Below the pieces are notes generated by a model that was not told the origin of the DNA, made no database searches, and worked only from the letters and a program-made list of their open reading frames with translations. Below, in pieces: positions 8,964 to 16,988 of a DNA stretch of 64,000 bases (positions within the stretch are counted from its first letter, which is position 1; each line of letters starts with the position of its first letter). Both the position numbers and the translations under genes were made by a program. Location of the stretch: positions 1 through 64,000 of the forward strand of contig NZ_BTCK01000034.1 of the NCBI RefSeq assembly GCF_033239625.1, read 5' to 3'. This DNA is from Paenibacillus_T sp033239625 (GTDB taxonomy: Bacteria; Bacillota; Bacilli; Paenibacillales; Paenibacillaceae).

Positions 8964-9461
8964 ATGTTCAAGGATTCATCGAAAAGACTCAGCTTAACGG
9001 ATACGTTGATCGGTCAGGGCACACATGCCGAGGGTAAAATGGAATGCGAAGCCGGGCTTCGCATCGAAGGAGAGTTTCGCGGCGATATTGACTGTCATGG
9101 CGACGTCATTATCGGGGAATGCGGCATCGCCCGCTCGAACATTAACGCGCGCGATGTGACGGTCGCCGGCAGAGTATACGGCGATGTAACGACGAAGGGT
9201 CGGCTGACCATTACGGCAACCGGTCAAGTGCATGGCAACATAAATGCGCAGATTTTCGTTATGCAGGACGGCGGCATATTTACCGGTGCGTGCCGGATGG
9301 AACGAACGCAGGACAACAGTCGTTCACGCCCGCTTGTCGAAGCTGAGCCTACACCGCAGCAAGCACAAGGGCGCGATACCAAGCAGGAGCAGCATAATCA
9401 TGGGCAGCACCCGAATCAGGGTCAGAACGGCAAAGATAAACGGCAGCAGCAAGCCGGTTAA
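8964..9461 (+). CDS. Bactofilin (polymer-forming cytoskeletal protein)
   Basis: A 165-residue bactofilin. The core (about residues 12-110) is a run of Gly/Val-rich beta-helix rungs such as GEFRGDIDCHGDVIIGE and GRVYGDVTTKGRLTI; the tail is Gln/His/Asn-rich and disordered. Bactofilins self-assemble without nucleotide into filaments at the inner membrane and recruit wall enzymes, here presumably the M23 peptidase encoded just upstream. I start at ATG 8964, seven bases after AGGAGG; a TTG at 8958 is too close to that site. Confidence 0.9.
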   Translation: MFKDSSKRLSLTDTLIGQGTHAEGKMECEAGLRIEGEFRGDIDCHGDVIIGECGIARSNINARDVTVAGRVYGDVTTKGRLTITATGQVHGNINAQIFVMQDGGIFTGACRMERTQDNSRSRPLVEAEPTPQQAQGRDTKQEQHNHGQHPNQGQNGKDKRQQQAG

Positions 9462-9493
9462 TCCTATACTTACAGCGTTATATGCGCACAACA

Positions 9494-9530
9494 AAGAAGC
9501 AGCCCAGTCATCAAGACTGGGCTGCTTCTT
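9494..9530. terminator. Bidirectional intrinsic terminator
   Basis: Perfect 16-bp stem (9494-9509 with 9515-9530) around a 5-nt loop, between the convergent bactofilin and ABC permease genes. The stem itself ends in TTCTT on either strand. Confidence 0.85.
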
Positions 9531-9568
9531 ATGTGCAAGGCGAGTAATCGCCATCGATCTAGATTTGA

Positions 9569-10375
9569 TTAAGACGTAATGTCGCGTCTCGTGAACTGCC
9601 ACCAAGTGATGCCCATGAACACGACATAATAAATCGCTAGAATGCCGAGCGAGAAATAGATCGTGTGCTCATGCGTCACACCTTCGCCCGAATTGAGATA
9701 TTGGGTGAGATTGCTCTGCATGAACCAGAAATAATCTACCCACGGCTTATCAACCAGAGACAATAGACCGCCTAGCGTATCGCTCATGAACATGAGGAAC
9801 AACGAGAGACCGATCGACAGACCGCCGCTGCGGAACACGGTTGACAGCAAGAACGAGATTGTGACCGTCGTCAGCATCATACTGACGAACTGGAGGCCCA
9901 GCCCCGACAGAATATAAGCCCATACCGATCCTGTCGCCGACTCATTCGTCAGCTCCTGCATCGAACCTGACGAGAAACCGAAGAACAAACCATTCCATAT
10001 ATACGTCCATACGAACAATACGGCAAGGAAGAAAATCGCAAATTGGATGAGCGAAATGTACTTGGACAACAGCACCTTGGATCTGGACCATGGACGTATG
10101 AGCAGCAGCTTAATCGTACCTGTGGAGAATTCACCCGCTACACTGTCTGCTGCGATAATAACCGTGAATATCGTAACAAGCGCTGTACCGGACAACACTT
10201 CGTTCAACTGAATCGACCACATCGATTTCACTTCTTCGCCAAGCGACAGCACAATAATCGATGCCGCCAGCATAATGACGAGCATAATACCCATCATAAT
10301 CCACGTACGAAGACGGGAGTAGATCTTCATATTCTCATTGCGAACAAGCTCCATGAAGTTACCCAACCGTCTCAC
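9569..10375 (-). CDS. ABC-2 type transporter permease
   Basis: A membrane permease of the ABC-2 (drug/bacitracin-export-like) family with about six hydrophobic helices and the typical amphipathic start ELVRNENMKIYSRLRTW before the first helix. The GTG at 10375 gives 268 residues and overlaps the ATPase gene by 17 bases; an ATG at 10354 gives 261 residues, begins closer to the family's usual N-terminus and lies just after the ATPase stop. I cannot decide between them. It is translated with the upstream ATPase to form an exporter whose substrate is unknown. Confidence 0.85.
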   Translation of the reverse strand: MRRLGNFMELVRNENMKIYSRLRTWIMMGIMLVIMLAASIIVLSLGEEVKSMWSIQLNEVLSGTALVTIFTVIIAADSVAGEFSTGTIKLLLIRPWSRSKVLLSKYISLIQFAIFFLAVLFVWTYIWNGLFFGFSSGSMQELTNESATGSVWAYILSGLGLQFVSMMLTTVTISFLLSTVFRSGGLSIGLSLFLMFMSDTLGGLLSLVDKPWVDYFWFMQSNLTQYLNSGEGVTHEHTIYFSLGILAIYYVVFMGITWWQFTRRDITS

Positions 10376-11273
10376 CCCCCGTTACTTCCAAGAACTGCTC
10401 TTCCAGCGATTTGATATGCGGACGGAATCCGTATACCTTGAAGCCCGCCGAGACCAGCTGTGCATTAATCCATGCTGCCGTCTCGCGATCCGTATCGAGC
10501 TCAATGCCATCCTGCGTTACTACAACAGAATGCTGGGCCAGAAGCTCAAGCGCTTCAGACGGACGATCAACTTCGAACCGATAGTGGTTTACCGCATCCT
10601 TCGCCGGACCATCCTGATGAATAACCCGTTCGTCGATCAGCTTGCCATTCTGAATAATGGCAACGCGGTCGCACATGAGCTCCATCTCGCTGAGCAAGTG
10701 ACTGGATACGAAGACGGTAATGCCTTCGCTTTTCGCCAGGTGACGCAAGTAATCGCGCAGCTCGCGAATACCGACAGGGTCAAGGCCGTTCGTCGGCTCA
10801 TCCAGAATAAGCAGCGACGGCTTATGCATAATCGCTTGCGCGACGCCAAGACGTTGACGCATGCCGAGCGAATAGGTCTTCACTTTATCGTGGATGCGCC
10901 CTTGCAATCCAACGAGCTTCACGACCTCATCGATACGCTGACGCGTAATGCCGGGCACCATCCGAGCGTAGTGGATCAGGTTTTTGTAACCGGACATATA
11001 TTTGTACATCTCCGGGTTCTCGACGATCGCGCCGACCTGGCGAATCGCTTTCTCGAAATTATCCGTGATGCTATGTCCCTTGATCGTAATTTGACCTTCA
11101 GTGAGCTTCATCAAACCAACCATCATCCGGATGGTTGTGGTCTTGCCGGAACCGTTCGGTCCTAGAAATCCGTAAACTTCACCAGGGTGCAAATCGAGTG
11201 TTAGACGATCGATAATAGTTCGATTGCCGATTCGCTTCGTCACGTTCGACAATTGAACAATCGGTTCACTCAT
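10359..11273 (-). CDS. ABC transporter ATP-binding protein (ABC-2 exporter)
   Basis: A 304-residue ATPase: Walker A GPNGSGKTTT near residue 37, signature YSLGMRQRLG, Walker B LLILDEPTNGLDP and a switch His in VFVSSHLLSE. The C-terminal extension of about 80 residues (from VNHYRFEVD) is the regulatory or dimerisation part found in BcrA/YhaQ-like ATPases. The ATG has GGAGG seven bases upstream. A TATAAT-like -10 lies about 45 bases upstream of the start. It powers the permease encoded next in the operon. Lipid, antimicrobial or sodium export are all possible. Confidence 0.9.
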   Translation of the reverse strand: MSEPIVQLSNVTKRIGNRTIIDRLTLDLHPGEVYGFLGPNGSGKTTTIRMMVGLMKLTEGQITIKGHSITDNFEKAIRQVGAIVENPEMYKYMSGYKNLIHYARMVPGITRQRIDEVVKLVGLQGRIHDKVKTYSLGMRQRLGVAQAIMHKPSLLILDEPTNGLDPVGIRELRDYLRHLAKSEGITVFVSSHLLSEMELMCDRVAIIQNGKLIDERVIHQDGPAKDAVNHYRFEVDRPSEALELLAQHSVVVTQDGIELDTDRETAAWINAQLVSAGFKVYGFRPHIKSLEEQFLEVTGGETVG

Positions 11274-11396
11274 TGCGCTGCCTCCTCAAATATAATTACC
11301 AATTTTTTAATTATACACGAATTGGCAGCCTCAAGAAATTGATTTAATAAAACTTAAGGTCCGCCGGCACACTTGGACGGTGTGGACGGCGAACCT

Positions 11397-11723
11397 TCAA
11401 TGGTATAGATTCATCGTTTTCTTAGACTCCGCTTGATCATTCCAATAGAGCGGTACATCAGAGCCGGATGCAATCCGGTGTACGCCTATCCCTGCACTGC
11501 CCATGTCGGTCAAAGGCTCGATACGGAATACTGGCGAACCCGTAATTAGGCGCGGATGATCCGGCAGTTCGGTCGTATGGCGCTCTCTCCGCTCGCACGC
11601 GACGCAGCATCCCAGCGGATAGACAACCCGGAAGTAGCCCGTTCGGAACAAAATATCTGCTTCTCTTTTTCTCAACAACTGATTGCAGCAAACGCAGTAA
11701 AACTGTTCGTTATATTCGTGCAC
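11397..11723 (-). CDS. Small Cys-rich (zinc-ribbon-like) protein
   Basis: A 108-residue protein of unknown function. The N-terminus has CVCC at residues 10-13 and GCCVAC about 27 residues later, two Cys clusters that could bind one zinc ion; the C-terminal half has no recognisable domain. The GTG start has GGAGAT upstream. The interest lies in its control region: two copies of the GATAC...GTATC operator sit immediately upstream (11757-11802), the same pattern found at the lasso and EPS promoters. It may therefore belong to the same regulon. A DNA-binding or adaptor role would be a guess. Confidence 0.6.
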   Translation of the reverse strand: MHEYNEQFYCVCCNQLLRKREADILFRTGYFRVVYPLGCCVACERRERHTTELPDHPRLITGSPVFRIEPLTDMGSAGIGVHRIASGSDVPLYWNDQAESKKTMNLYH

Positions 11724-11756
11724 AGCCGCTCATCTCCGCTTATTTTGACATTTTTG

Positions 11757-11802
11757 TATACTATACGTATCATATTCTAACGAATCCGATACAATCCGTA
11801 TC
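11757..11802. promoter_or_regulatory. Paired GATAC-N5-GTATC operator sites
   Basis: Site 1 at 11788-11802 reads GATACAATCCGTATC; site 2 at 11757-11771 reads TATACTATACGTATC. Their starts are 31 bases apart, three helical turns. The pair lies 34-79 bases upstream of the Cys-rich protein start, where its promoter must be. The same 15-bp pattern occurs at 13394, 20160/20191, 41844/41879 and 43198/43228. Confidence 0.65.
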
Positions 11803-11863
11803 TTTTAAGTTAAATTTATGACAAATATCGATGAATGTCAAGAGAGACGCCCGAGTTTTGTCG

Positions 11864-12358
11864 TTATTCCTTGCTCGTCTTCCATAGCATTGACCATTCA
11901 CCGTTTTCCTCCGCCACATAGCACATTTGAACCAGTTGAATGGGGCCATACAGCGTGTCGAAATCCTGTGTTACTTCAACGGCATAAACTTGCTCAAGCT
12001 CCGTCTCCTTGTCGTTCTCCTTCAATGAAAAATGCGATACGGGCTTTGACTTGCCAACCTCGTACAAATACGATTCCGATTTGAAATCCTGCATAAAGAT
12101 ATGGGCGCGCTGCTGGATGTAATGATCCTTCGGATATTGCTCTTTCATCGAGGAATGAAGCAGCTCCCACGAGCTTCCGTAATCGCCTTCCTGCTCCAGC
12201 TTATAGAATTCGTCGACGACGTGCTCCGCTTCCTCCGCCCGTCCCGTTGCGAACAGCATCTGCAGCCCTTTCGTGGTCAGCCACCCGCACACGATGACGA
12301 TGCCGATTAGAAGGAGCCATTGCTTCGCATAGCGGCGTCTTCTGGATCGCCAAGCCAC
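11864..12358 (-). CDS. Membrane-anchored hypothetical protein
   Basis: A 164-residue protein with a very basic N-terminus (RSRRRRYAKQW), one transmembrane helix at about 14-36 (LLLIGIVIVCGWLTTKGLQMLF) and an extracytoplasmic domain. That domain begins with a helix (EEAEHVVDEFYKLEQEGDYGSSWELL) resembling the start of NTF2-like/DUF4878-type small binding domains, and ends in beta strands (QVYAVEVTQDFDTL...NGEWSMLWK). No catalytic motif is seen. It is probably an exported binding or sensor domain. It stands alone between the Cys-rich gene and the PilZ pair. Confidence 0.65.
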   Translation of the reverse strand: MAWRSRRRRYAKQWLLLIGIVIVCGWLTTKGLQMLFATGRAEEAEHVVDEFYKLEQEGDYGSSWELLHSSMKEQYPKDHYIQQRAHIFMQDFKSESYLYEVGKSKPVSHFSLKENDKETELEQVYAVEVTQDFDTLYGPIQLVQMCYVAEENGEWSMLWKTSKE

Positions 12359-12457
12359 ATGCTCTCCCTCCCGTCCAATACAGGTTTGTCCCTATTATTG
12401 TATGAGAGAAGATCGTATTCAGAACTTCATCGATCATCCAAGTTATCTCGCGATTGC

Positions 12458-12865
12458 TTATGTCGTCTCCTGCCTGCGGTATAACGCATGCACAAAAGCA
12501 GCAGTCGGGTTCATCCGCTGCAAGGTTTGTTCCAGCGCCCGCACGATCGCCTTGCGTATATTCGAATCCGGCTGAAGCGCGCATTCGTAAACATATTGAT
12601 TCCCGTCCCGCTTCCAGATCTGCGCTTCCAATTGACCGATCAGACTGAAGTGCCATTCATGAAATTGCAGGTCAAAATGCAGTTCCAGTCTCTTGCCGAC
12701 CGGCAGCTTCAAATAAGTCATGAACGCAATGCTGTCGCCGCTCAAATAATTCACGAACACCTTCGCAGCTCGTGTATGCACCGGTCGTCCATCCACGCTG
12801 CATATCGATACATGGGCGATCGTTCCGCTCTCCATGCGGATTCGAATCGATCGACGGCTGCTCAT
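12458..12865 (-). CDS. PilZ-like domain protein (downstream copy)
   Basis: A 135-residue protein with the strand pattern of a PilZ domain: an Arg-rich start (SRRSIRIRMESG), then VFVNYLSGDSIAFMT...LPVGKRLELHFDL, resembling the PilZ DxSxxG...LPxG core. PilZ domains bind cyclic di-GMP; the exact RxxxR and DxSxxG motifs are degenerate here, so ligand binding is uncertain. Its ATG overlaps the stop of the upstream paralogue by four bases (12862-12865), so the two are translationally coupled and probably act together. Confidence 0.6.
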   Translation of the reverse strand: MSSRRSIRIRMESGTIAHVSICSVDGRPVHTRAAKVFVNYLSGDSIAFMTYLKLPVGKRLELHFDLQFHEWHFSLIGQLEAQIWKRDGNQYVYECALQPDSNIRKAIVRALEQTLQRMNPTAAFVHALYRRQETT

Positions 12866-13335
12866 CCGATCACATCGACCAGCAGACCGCGGCCTACGCC
12901 TGTATCGAGCAGCAGACTGCTGCGTGCATAACTGCGGCGGCGTTCATCCGTCGACATCTGCATCCATTCTCTCCACGCCAGCTGAAGATTCCAATGCAGC
13001 CGCTTAAGCTGACCGCCTGTGAACTGGCAGCTGTACAGGAACCCCTTCTTCGCCTTCCGACTCCACGTCACTCGGCCTAACAGCATCGTCTGGCGGCCGC
13101 CAATTGTAATCTGAAGCGACACCGTATATTGCTCATTAACGGGAAGATTGAGGGGCGACAGAAACTGCAGACTGGAGTCGCTGATCCAGACCGGCTTCAC
13201 CTTGGATTCGCCGGACTGAACAGACTTACCGCGGACGCTATCAATCGACATGAGCACAACCAGATCGTTGCTGGCCAACCATTCTTTCTGAATCGTGCTA
13301 AGCTTGCGACCGGCTTCTACAGATACGTGGGACAT
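12862..13335 (-). CDS. PilZ-like domain protein (upstream copy)
   Basis: A 157-residue relative of the next gene, with VKPVWISDSSLQFLSPLNLPV as the PilZ-like strand region and a C-terminal helical tail. I start at ATG 13335 with AAGGAGAA seven bases upstream, not at the upstream in-frame codon at 13410, which has no ribosome site and would cover the operator at 13394. A candidate -35 TTGAAG and -10 CAATAT with an 18-base spacer lie upstream on the - strand. The operator suggests regulation together with the EPS and lasso genes, which fits a cyclic di-GMP-type output, though the binding motif is degenerate. Confidence 0.65.
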   Translation of the reverse strand: MSHVSVEAGRKLSTIQKEWLASNDLVVLMSIDSVRGKSVQSGESKVKPVWISDSSLQFLSPLNLPVNEQYTVSLQITIGGRQTMLLGRVTWSRKAKKGFLYSCQFTGGQLKRLHWNLQLAWREWMQMSTDERRRSYARSSLLLDTGVGRGLLVDVIG

Positions 13336-13393
13336 TAGGATTCTCCTTTGTGCTACATATTGGATTGAGAACCATCGAATCTTCAAAATGATA

Positions 13394-13408
13394 GATACAA
13401 TTCGTATC
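13394..13408. promoter_or_regulatory. Single GATAC-N5-GTATC operator
   Basis: GATACAATTCGTATC, with perfect GATAC/GTATC arms, 59 bases upstream of the PilZ-like gene start on the - strand. I see no good second copy 31 bases away on either side. Confidence 0.65.
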
Positions 13409-13429
13409 ACTCAAGACATAGAAAGGCCT

Positions 13430-14371
13430 TTACTTCGCCTGCTGATGCTCTTTGAGCATATTGTGGATGTGCTCCACTTCTTCCGGCTGAACGATATAAT
13501 ACCAGATCTTATCGATCGTTTTACCGCTCCCTTTAATCTCGACTGTATCGACGTGGCCGATAACGGAACGGTATTTGGTCGCAAATGTTTTCATCTCATC
13601 AAAGGTAACGTTCGTCTTCACGCCGCTGCCGACCTGATCCAATATGGACTGAATCTTGGTCATGTTCTGGATGTTGGCTGAGTGATCCAGCAACGATACG
13701 ATGATGTCTCGTTGTCTGGAGTTTCTGCCCAAATCTCCTCGCGGATCCTCGTACCTCATACGCGAATATAGCAGCGCATCTTCGCCGTTCAGCTCTAGCT
13801 GTCCTTGAGGAAAAGCATGCCCAACGCTTTCAAATGCAAAAGGGTTGTCAACTTTCACGCCGCCAAGCAAATCAATAATCTTGCTGAAGCTCTCCATATT
13901 AACCTTCACGTAATAGTCGATTCGGTAATCGAGGAAGTGCTCGATCGTCTGCAGCGACATATCGACGCCGCCGAAAGCGTAGGCATGATTAATTTTGTCC
14001 GTAGTCCCGTGCCCGATGATCTCCGTCCGCGTATCGCGCGGGATATTGAACATCAAGATAGAGTTTGTGCTCGGGTTGACCGATAAGATAACGATCGTAT
14101 CGGAACGGCCCGGATCATTCTCGCGCTGATCGACGCCAAGCATCAATACCGTGAAGGAATCCTTGTCCTCTATGGAGACAGGCTTTGTCGGGATCGGCGT
14201 TGCCTCAGGATCCTTGCTGATATAGACCGGACGGGTAGGCTCCTCGTAAATCGTGTGAACCGTTTCTTTGATTTGCGAGTATACGTAGGCCACATAGATA
14301 GCCACGATCAGGATAAGGGTCCCCACGGAAGCAGAGACCCAAATGACGATTTTCTTCCACTTGCGTTTAAT
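13430..14371 (-). CDS. LytR-CpsA-Psr (LCP) family phosphotransferase
   Basis: An LCP enzyme, which attaches undecaprenyl-linked glycopolymers (teichoic acid or capsule) to peptidoglycan on the outer face of the membrane. It has one N-terminal transmembrane helix and the LCP core: FTVLMLGVDQRE, GRSDTIVILSV, FNIPRDTR and the RMRYEDPRGDLGRNSRQR stretch with the conserved basic residues. There is no ATG at the front. The first GTG (14326) would cut into the membrane helix. An ATT at 14371 lies seven bases after AAGGGGGG and gives 313 residues with a basic KRKWKK lead-in before the helix, so I use it, with caution. It follows the lasso ABC exporter by 15 bases and may be read from the same transcript. 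Confidence 0.8.
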   Translation of the reverse strand: MKRKWKKIVIWVSASVGTLILIVAIYVAYVYSQIKETVHTIYEEPTRPVYISKDPEATPIPTKPVSIEDKDSFTVLMLGVDQRENDPGRSDTIVILSVNPSTNSILMFNIPRDTRTEIIGHGTTDKINHAYAFGGVDMSLQTIEHFLDYRIDYYVKVNMESFSKIIDLLGGVKVDNPFAFESVGHAFPQGQLELNGEDALLYSRMRYEDPRGDLGRNSRQRDIIVSLLDHSANIQNMTKIQSILDQVGSGVKTNVTFDEMKTFATKYRSVIGHVDTVEIKGSGKTIDKIWYYIVQPEEVEHIHNMLKEHQQAK

Positions 14372-14386
14372 AAGCGAGCCCCCCTT

Positions 14387-16186
14387 TTACACCGCACCCT
14401 GCTGGTAGGACAGTAACTTGCTGAATGATCCTCTTAGTTCCATCGATAGCTGCATATAAGAACCCTCCTGCACAACCTGCCCTTCATCAATGACGATGAC
14501 CTGGTCAGCATTGCGGATCGTGGACAGTCGATGTGCGATAACGATGATCGTCATCTTCCCTTTCAGCCGTTCAATGGCTGCTTGAATCTTCGCTTCGTTC
14601 TCGTTATCGAGTGCACTCGTCGCCTCGTCCAGCACAAGAATGGACGGCTTGCGAAGGATCGCTCTGGCGAGCACGATACGCTGCCGTTCGCCGCCGGACA
14701 ATCGAATGCCCCTGTCGCCAATAATGGTGTCCAAGCCTTCCGGAAGCTTGCGTACGAATTCATCTGCCGCCGAGAAGTTTAGCGCTTCCCACATTTCGTC
14801 TTCGGTTGCATGAGGATCTACAAGCATCAGATTGTCGCGTATGCTGGCATGGAATAAGAAGGGTTCCTGCGAGACGAAGCTGAACATGCGGCGAATGGTC
14901 TGCATATTGTTCTCTGTAAGCTGTACGCCATCGAACAACACCTCGCCTCTCTCAGGCTGGATGAGACCGATAATCGAATCGATCAGCGTGCTTTTGCCTG
15001 CGCCGGATTTGCCGACGATTGCCGTCATGCTCCGAGCAGGAATGGTTATGTTCACATCGTTAAGCGCATATTCGCTTTGGTCCTCGCTGTATCGATAATA
15101 CAAGCCCCGGCACTCAATGCCGTGAGCCATCGCGATTGGTTTGTAGCTGCTTGCAGGCTTGAATAGATCCATCTCTTGGGCTTGTTCGCATTCCCGCTCC
15201 AATGTTCTAAGACTCTTGAACGCCGGCAGCGAAGATAAGATAGACTCCCAGCTGTTCTGAACCGCAATGAACTTCGGCCATAATCGAGAGAAAATAACGA
15301 CGATGAGCAGCAGCTGGCCCGCCTGAGAATGCAGCACTTCGAAGGAGACATATATTAAAGCACCAATTAGAATCGCCGACGTAATTTTGTAAAATTGCTG
15401 CGTATTCGATTGCAGGCGTACGAATTGGGTCATATTCGACTCTAGTTGTTCACATAGTTTCTTGAACCAGCCATAATGCTGGGATTCCAGCGTATTCGTC
15501 TTAATGTCCTTTATCCCATTGAAATGGTCGGTAATATTAGCGATATACTGCCTGGACAGCTCCGATGTTTCTTCCCCGATCTGCTTCGCGCGTCTTGAGA
15601 AGCGGCGCGAGAATAATGCAAGAAGAAGTCCGCTTGCCAGGACAAACAAGGTCAGCTTATACGATAACCAGATTGCAAGAGCGAGCTGGATGGCCATAAA
15701 GACGAAGGTGGTCATGAGCTTCAAGACTAGATTGGTGCCCATAATAATGCGGACAAGCTCGTAGTTGAGAATATGATTGATGTCTGATTTCCTCGTCCGA
15801 AGAAATAGACTCCAATCCGATTGAATCAGATCGGTATACGTTTTGAGACGTATATCGCGGATGAAGGATTGCTGGATATGACTGCTTTGAACGATTTGAT
15901 TTTTCTGTATGATGGATTGCACGATGATTAGAAGGATATAGACGGCAAGCATCGTAAGGAGGCGAGCGTGCGGAGGAATATCTTGCACCACTCGGTCGAT
16001 ATGGTGAAGAAAGGGGATATTCACTGAACCGATGCTTACAAGGCCTGTAATGCCGAGCAGCGGTACGAGCAGATAGATGCTGAAGCCTTCGATCGAGCTA
16101 ATGACGAGCATCGTAATCAAGTTCAGATACAGCTTCATCCCCGATACGGTATGCATTCGCTTCATATAATAGATAAGATCAGACAT
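14387..16186 (-). CDS. Lasso peptide ABC exporter, permease-ATPase fusion (D protein)
   Basis: A 599-residue half-transporter: six-helix exporter domain (about 1-330) followed by an ATPase domain with Walker A GKSGAGKST, signature LSGGERQR, Walker B ILVLDEATSALD and switch IAHRLST. Position at the end of the C-A-K-B1-B2 cluster, four bases after B2, identifies it as the lasso D protein, which exports the mature peptide and confers producer immunity in known clusters. No peptidase C39 domain is fused to it, consistent with the leader being removed by B2. Confidence 0.88.
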   Translation of the reverse strand: MSDLIYYMKRMHTVSGMKLYLNLITMLVISSIEGFSIYLLVPLLGITGLVSIGSVNIPFLHHIDRVVQDIPPHARLLTMLAVYILLIIVQSIIQKNQIVQSSHIQQSFIRDIRLKTYTDLIQSDWSLFLRTRKSDINHILNYELVRIIMGTNLVLKLMTTFVFMAIQLALAIWLSYKLTLFVLASGLLLALFSRRFSRRAKQIGEETSELSRQYIANITDHFNGIKDIKTNTLESQHYGWFKKLCEQLESNMTQFVRLQSNTQQFYKITSAILIGALIYVSFEVLHSQAGQLLLIVVIFSRLWPKFIAVQNSWESILSSLPAFKSLRTLERECEQAQEMDLFKPASSYKPIAMAHGIECRGLYYRYSEDQSEYALNDVNITIPARSMTAIVGKSGAGKSTLIDSIIGLIQPERGEVLFDGVQLTENNMQTIRRMFSFVSQEPFLFHASIRDNLMLVDPHATEDEMWEALNFSAADEFVRKLPEGLDTIIGDRGIRLSGGERQRIVLARAILRKPSILVLDEATSALDNENEAKIQAAIERLKGKMTIIVIAHRLSTIRNADQVIVIDEGQVVQEGSYMQLSMELRGSFSKLLSYQQGAV

Positions 16187-16190
16187 GCGA

Positions 16191-16670
16191 TCACCTCATG
16201 GTCTGTACGATATTCGGCTCTTGTTCGACTGTGTTGCCGAATAACGCAACGACAGTAAAGTGCTGCATTTGTTCATAGCCTGTCAAGTAGATCTTGCCGC
16301 TGCGCAGCCATGCATGAGCAATCATTTGGCCCGACGAGTCTTTGCCTGTTCCAAGGTATAGCGTACTGGAAACGCCGCGACGCTCCAGCATCTTGAGCGC
16401 TGCGATCGCTTGAACCAAGCACATGCTTTCCCACCAGGTGTAACGGCTCATGCTTCTCACTGCCTGCGAGACGCTTCTTACGGTTTGCTCATCCGCTGCG
16501 CCTATACTATCGAATGGCGTCTCCAACATCTTCGCGCCCAGCTTCGGAACGACGTTGGCAAACGGGAACATCTTCAATATGCGAGCCCAGCCCAAACTTA
16601 CCCAAGCTTCAACATACAACCATTTGCGTTTCATCGGCCAAGCTGCGACAGCCTTCAGTTTGCTTAACAA
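16191..16670 (-). CDS. Lasso peptide leader protease (B2, transglutaminase-like)
   Basis: A 159-residue B2 protein of the split lasso type. The transglutaminase-like fold is marked by the catalytic Cys84 in WWESMCLVQA and His119 in IAHAWL. It cuts the leader from the precursor when guided by the RRE protein B1 encoded just upstream. The start is a TTG at 16670 with GGAAGGGG nine bases upstream; the next in-frame ATG (PMKRKW) would shorten it by 12 residues. It is cotranscribed with B1 and D. Confidence 0.9.
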   Translation of the reverse strand: MLSKLKAVAAWPMKRKWLYVEAWVSLGWARILKMFPFANVVPKLGAKMLETPFDSIGAADEQTVRSVSQAVRSMSRYTWWESMCLVQAIAALKMLERRGVSSTLYLGTGKDSSGQMIAHAWLRSGKIYLTGYEQMQHFTVVALFGNTVEQEPNIVQTMR

Positions 16671-16703
16671 GGGGCACTACCCCTTCCTAGTGGAATAAAA
16701 GGA

Positions 16704-16988
16704 TCAAGATGCTTGAACAACGATGAGCTGCTCCTTAGCCAGTTGTGCCAAGAAATCGACAACCTGCGTCTCGCATTGCTCCTCGGAAACATCGAATTCA
16801 CTAGTGAGCTCGGATACGATCGCATCTACCGTCTTGGGCGATTCGATCAAACTCCATATCCGGCCGCCGATTTGTCCGAGATTGAAGTACTTGCCGGACT
16901 CGATGCGGAACATGACCGTCTCACCGTTCATGTTGCTTGCCAGATTGCCTTGCGCTTGAACAACCGTCTCATGCTTAGCGATTTTCAT
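16704..16988 (-). CDS. Lasso peptide RRE protein (B1, PqqD-like)
   Basis: A 94-residue stand-alone RiPP recognition element. The winged-helix PqqD-type fold is visible as VMFRIESGKYFNLGQIGGRIW followed by helices SPKTVDAIVSEL and QCETQVVDFLAQL. It binds the leader part of the precursor and presents it to the B2 protease. Its ATG overlaps the stop of the kinase gene (TAATG at 16986-16990), so the two are translationally coupled. Confidence 0.9.
   Translation of the reverse strand: MKIAKHETVVQAQGNLASNMNGETVMFRIESGKYFNLGQIGGRIWSLIESPKTVDAIVSELTSEFDVSEEQCETQVVDFLAQLAKEQLIVVQAS

Noticed and set aside
12201..12656. 151-residue - strand frame
   Set aside because: It overlaps both the membrane-anchored protein and the PilZ-like gene in another frame, and has no ribosome site or recognisable motif.
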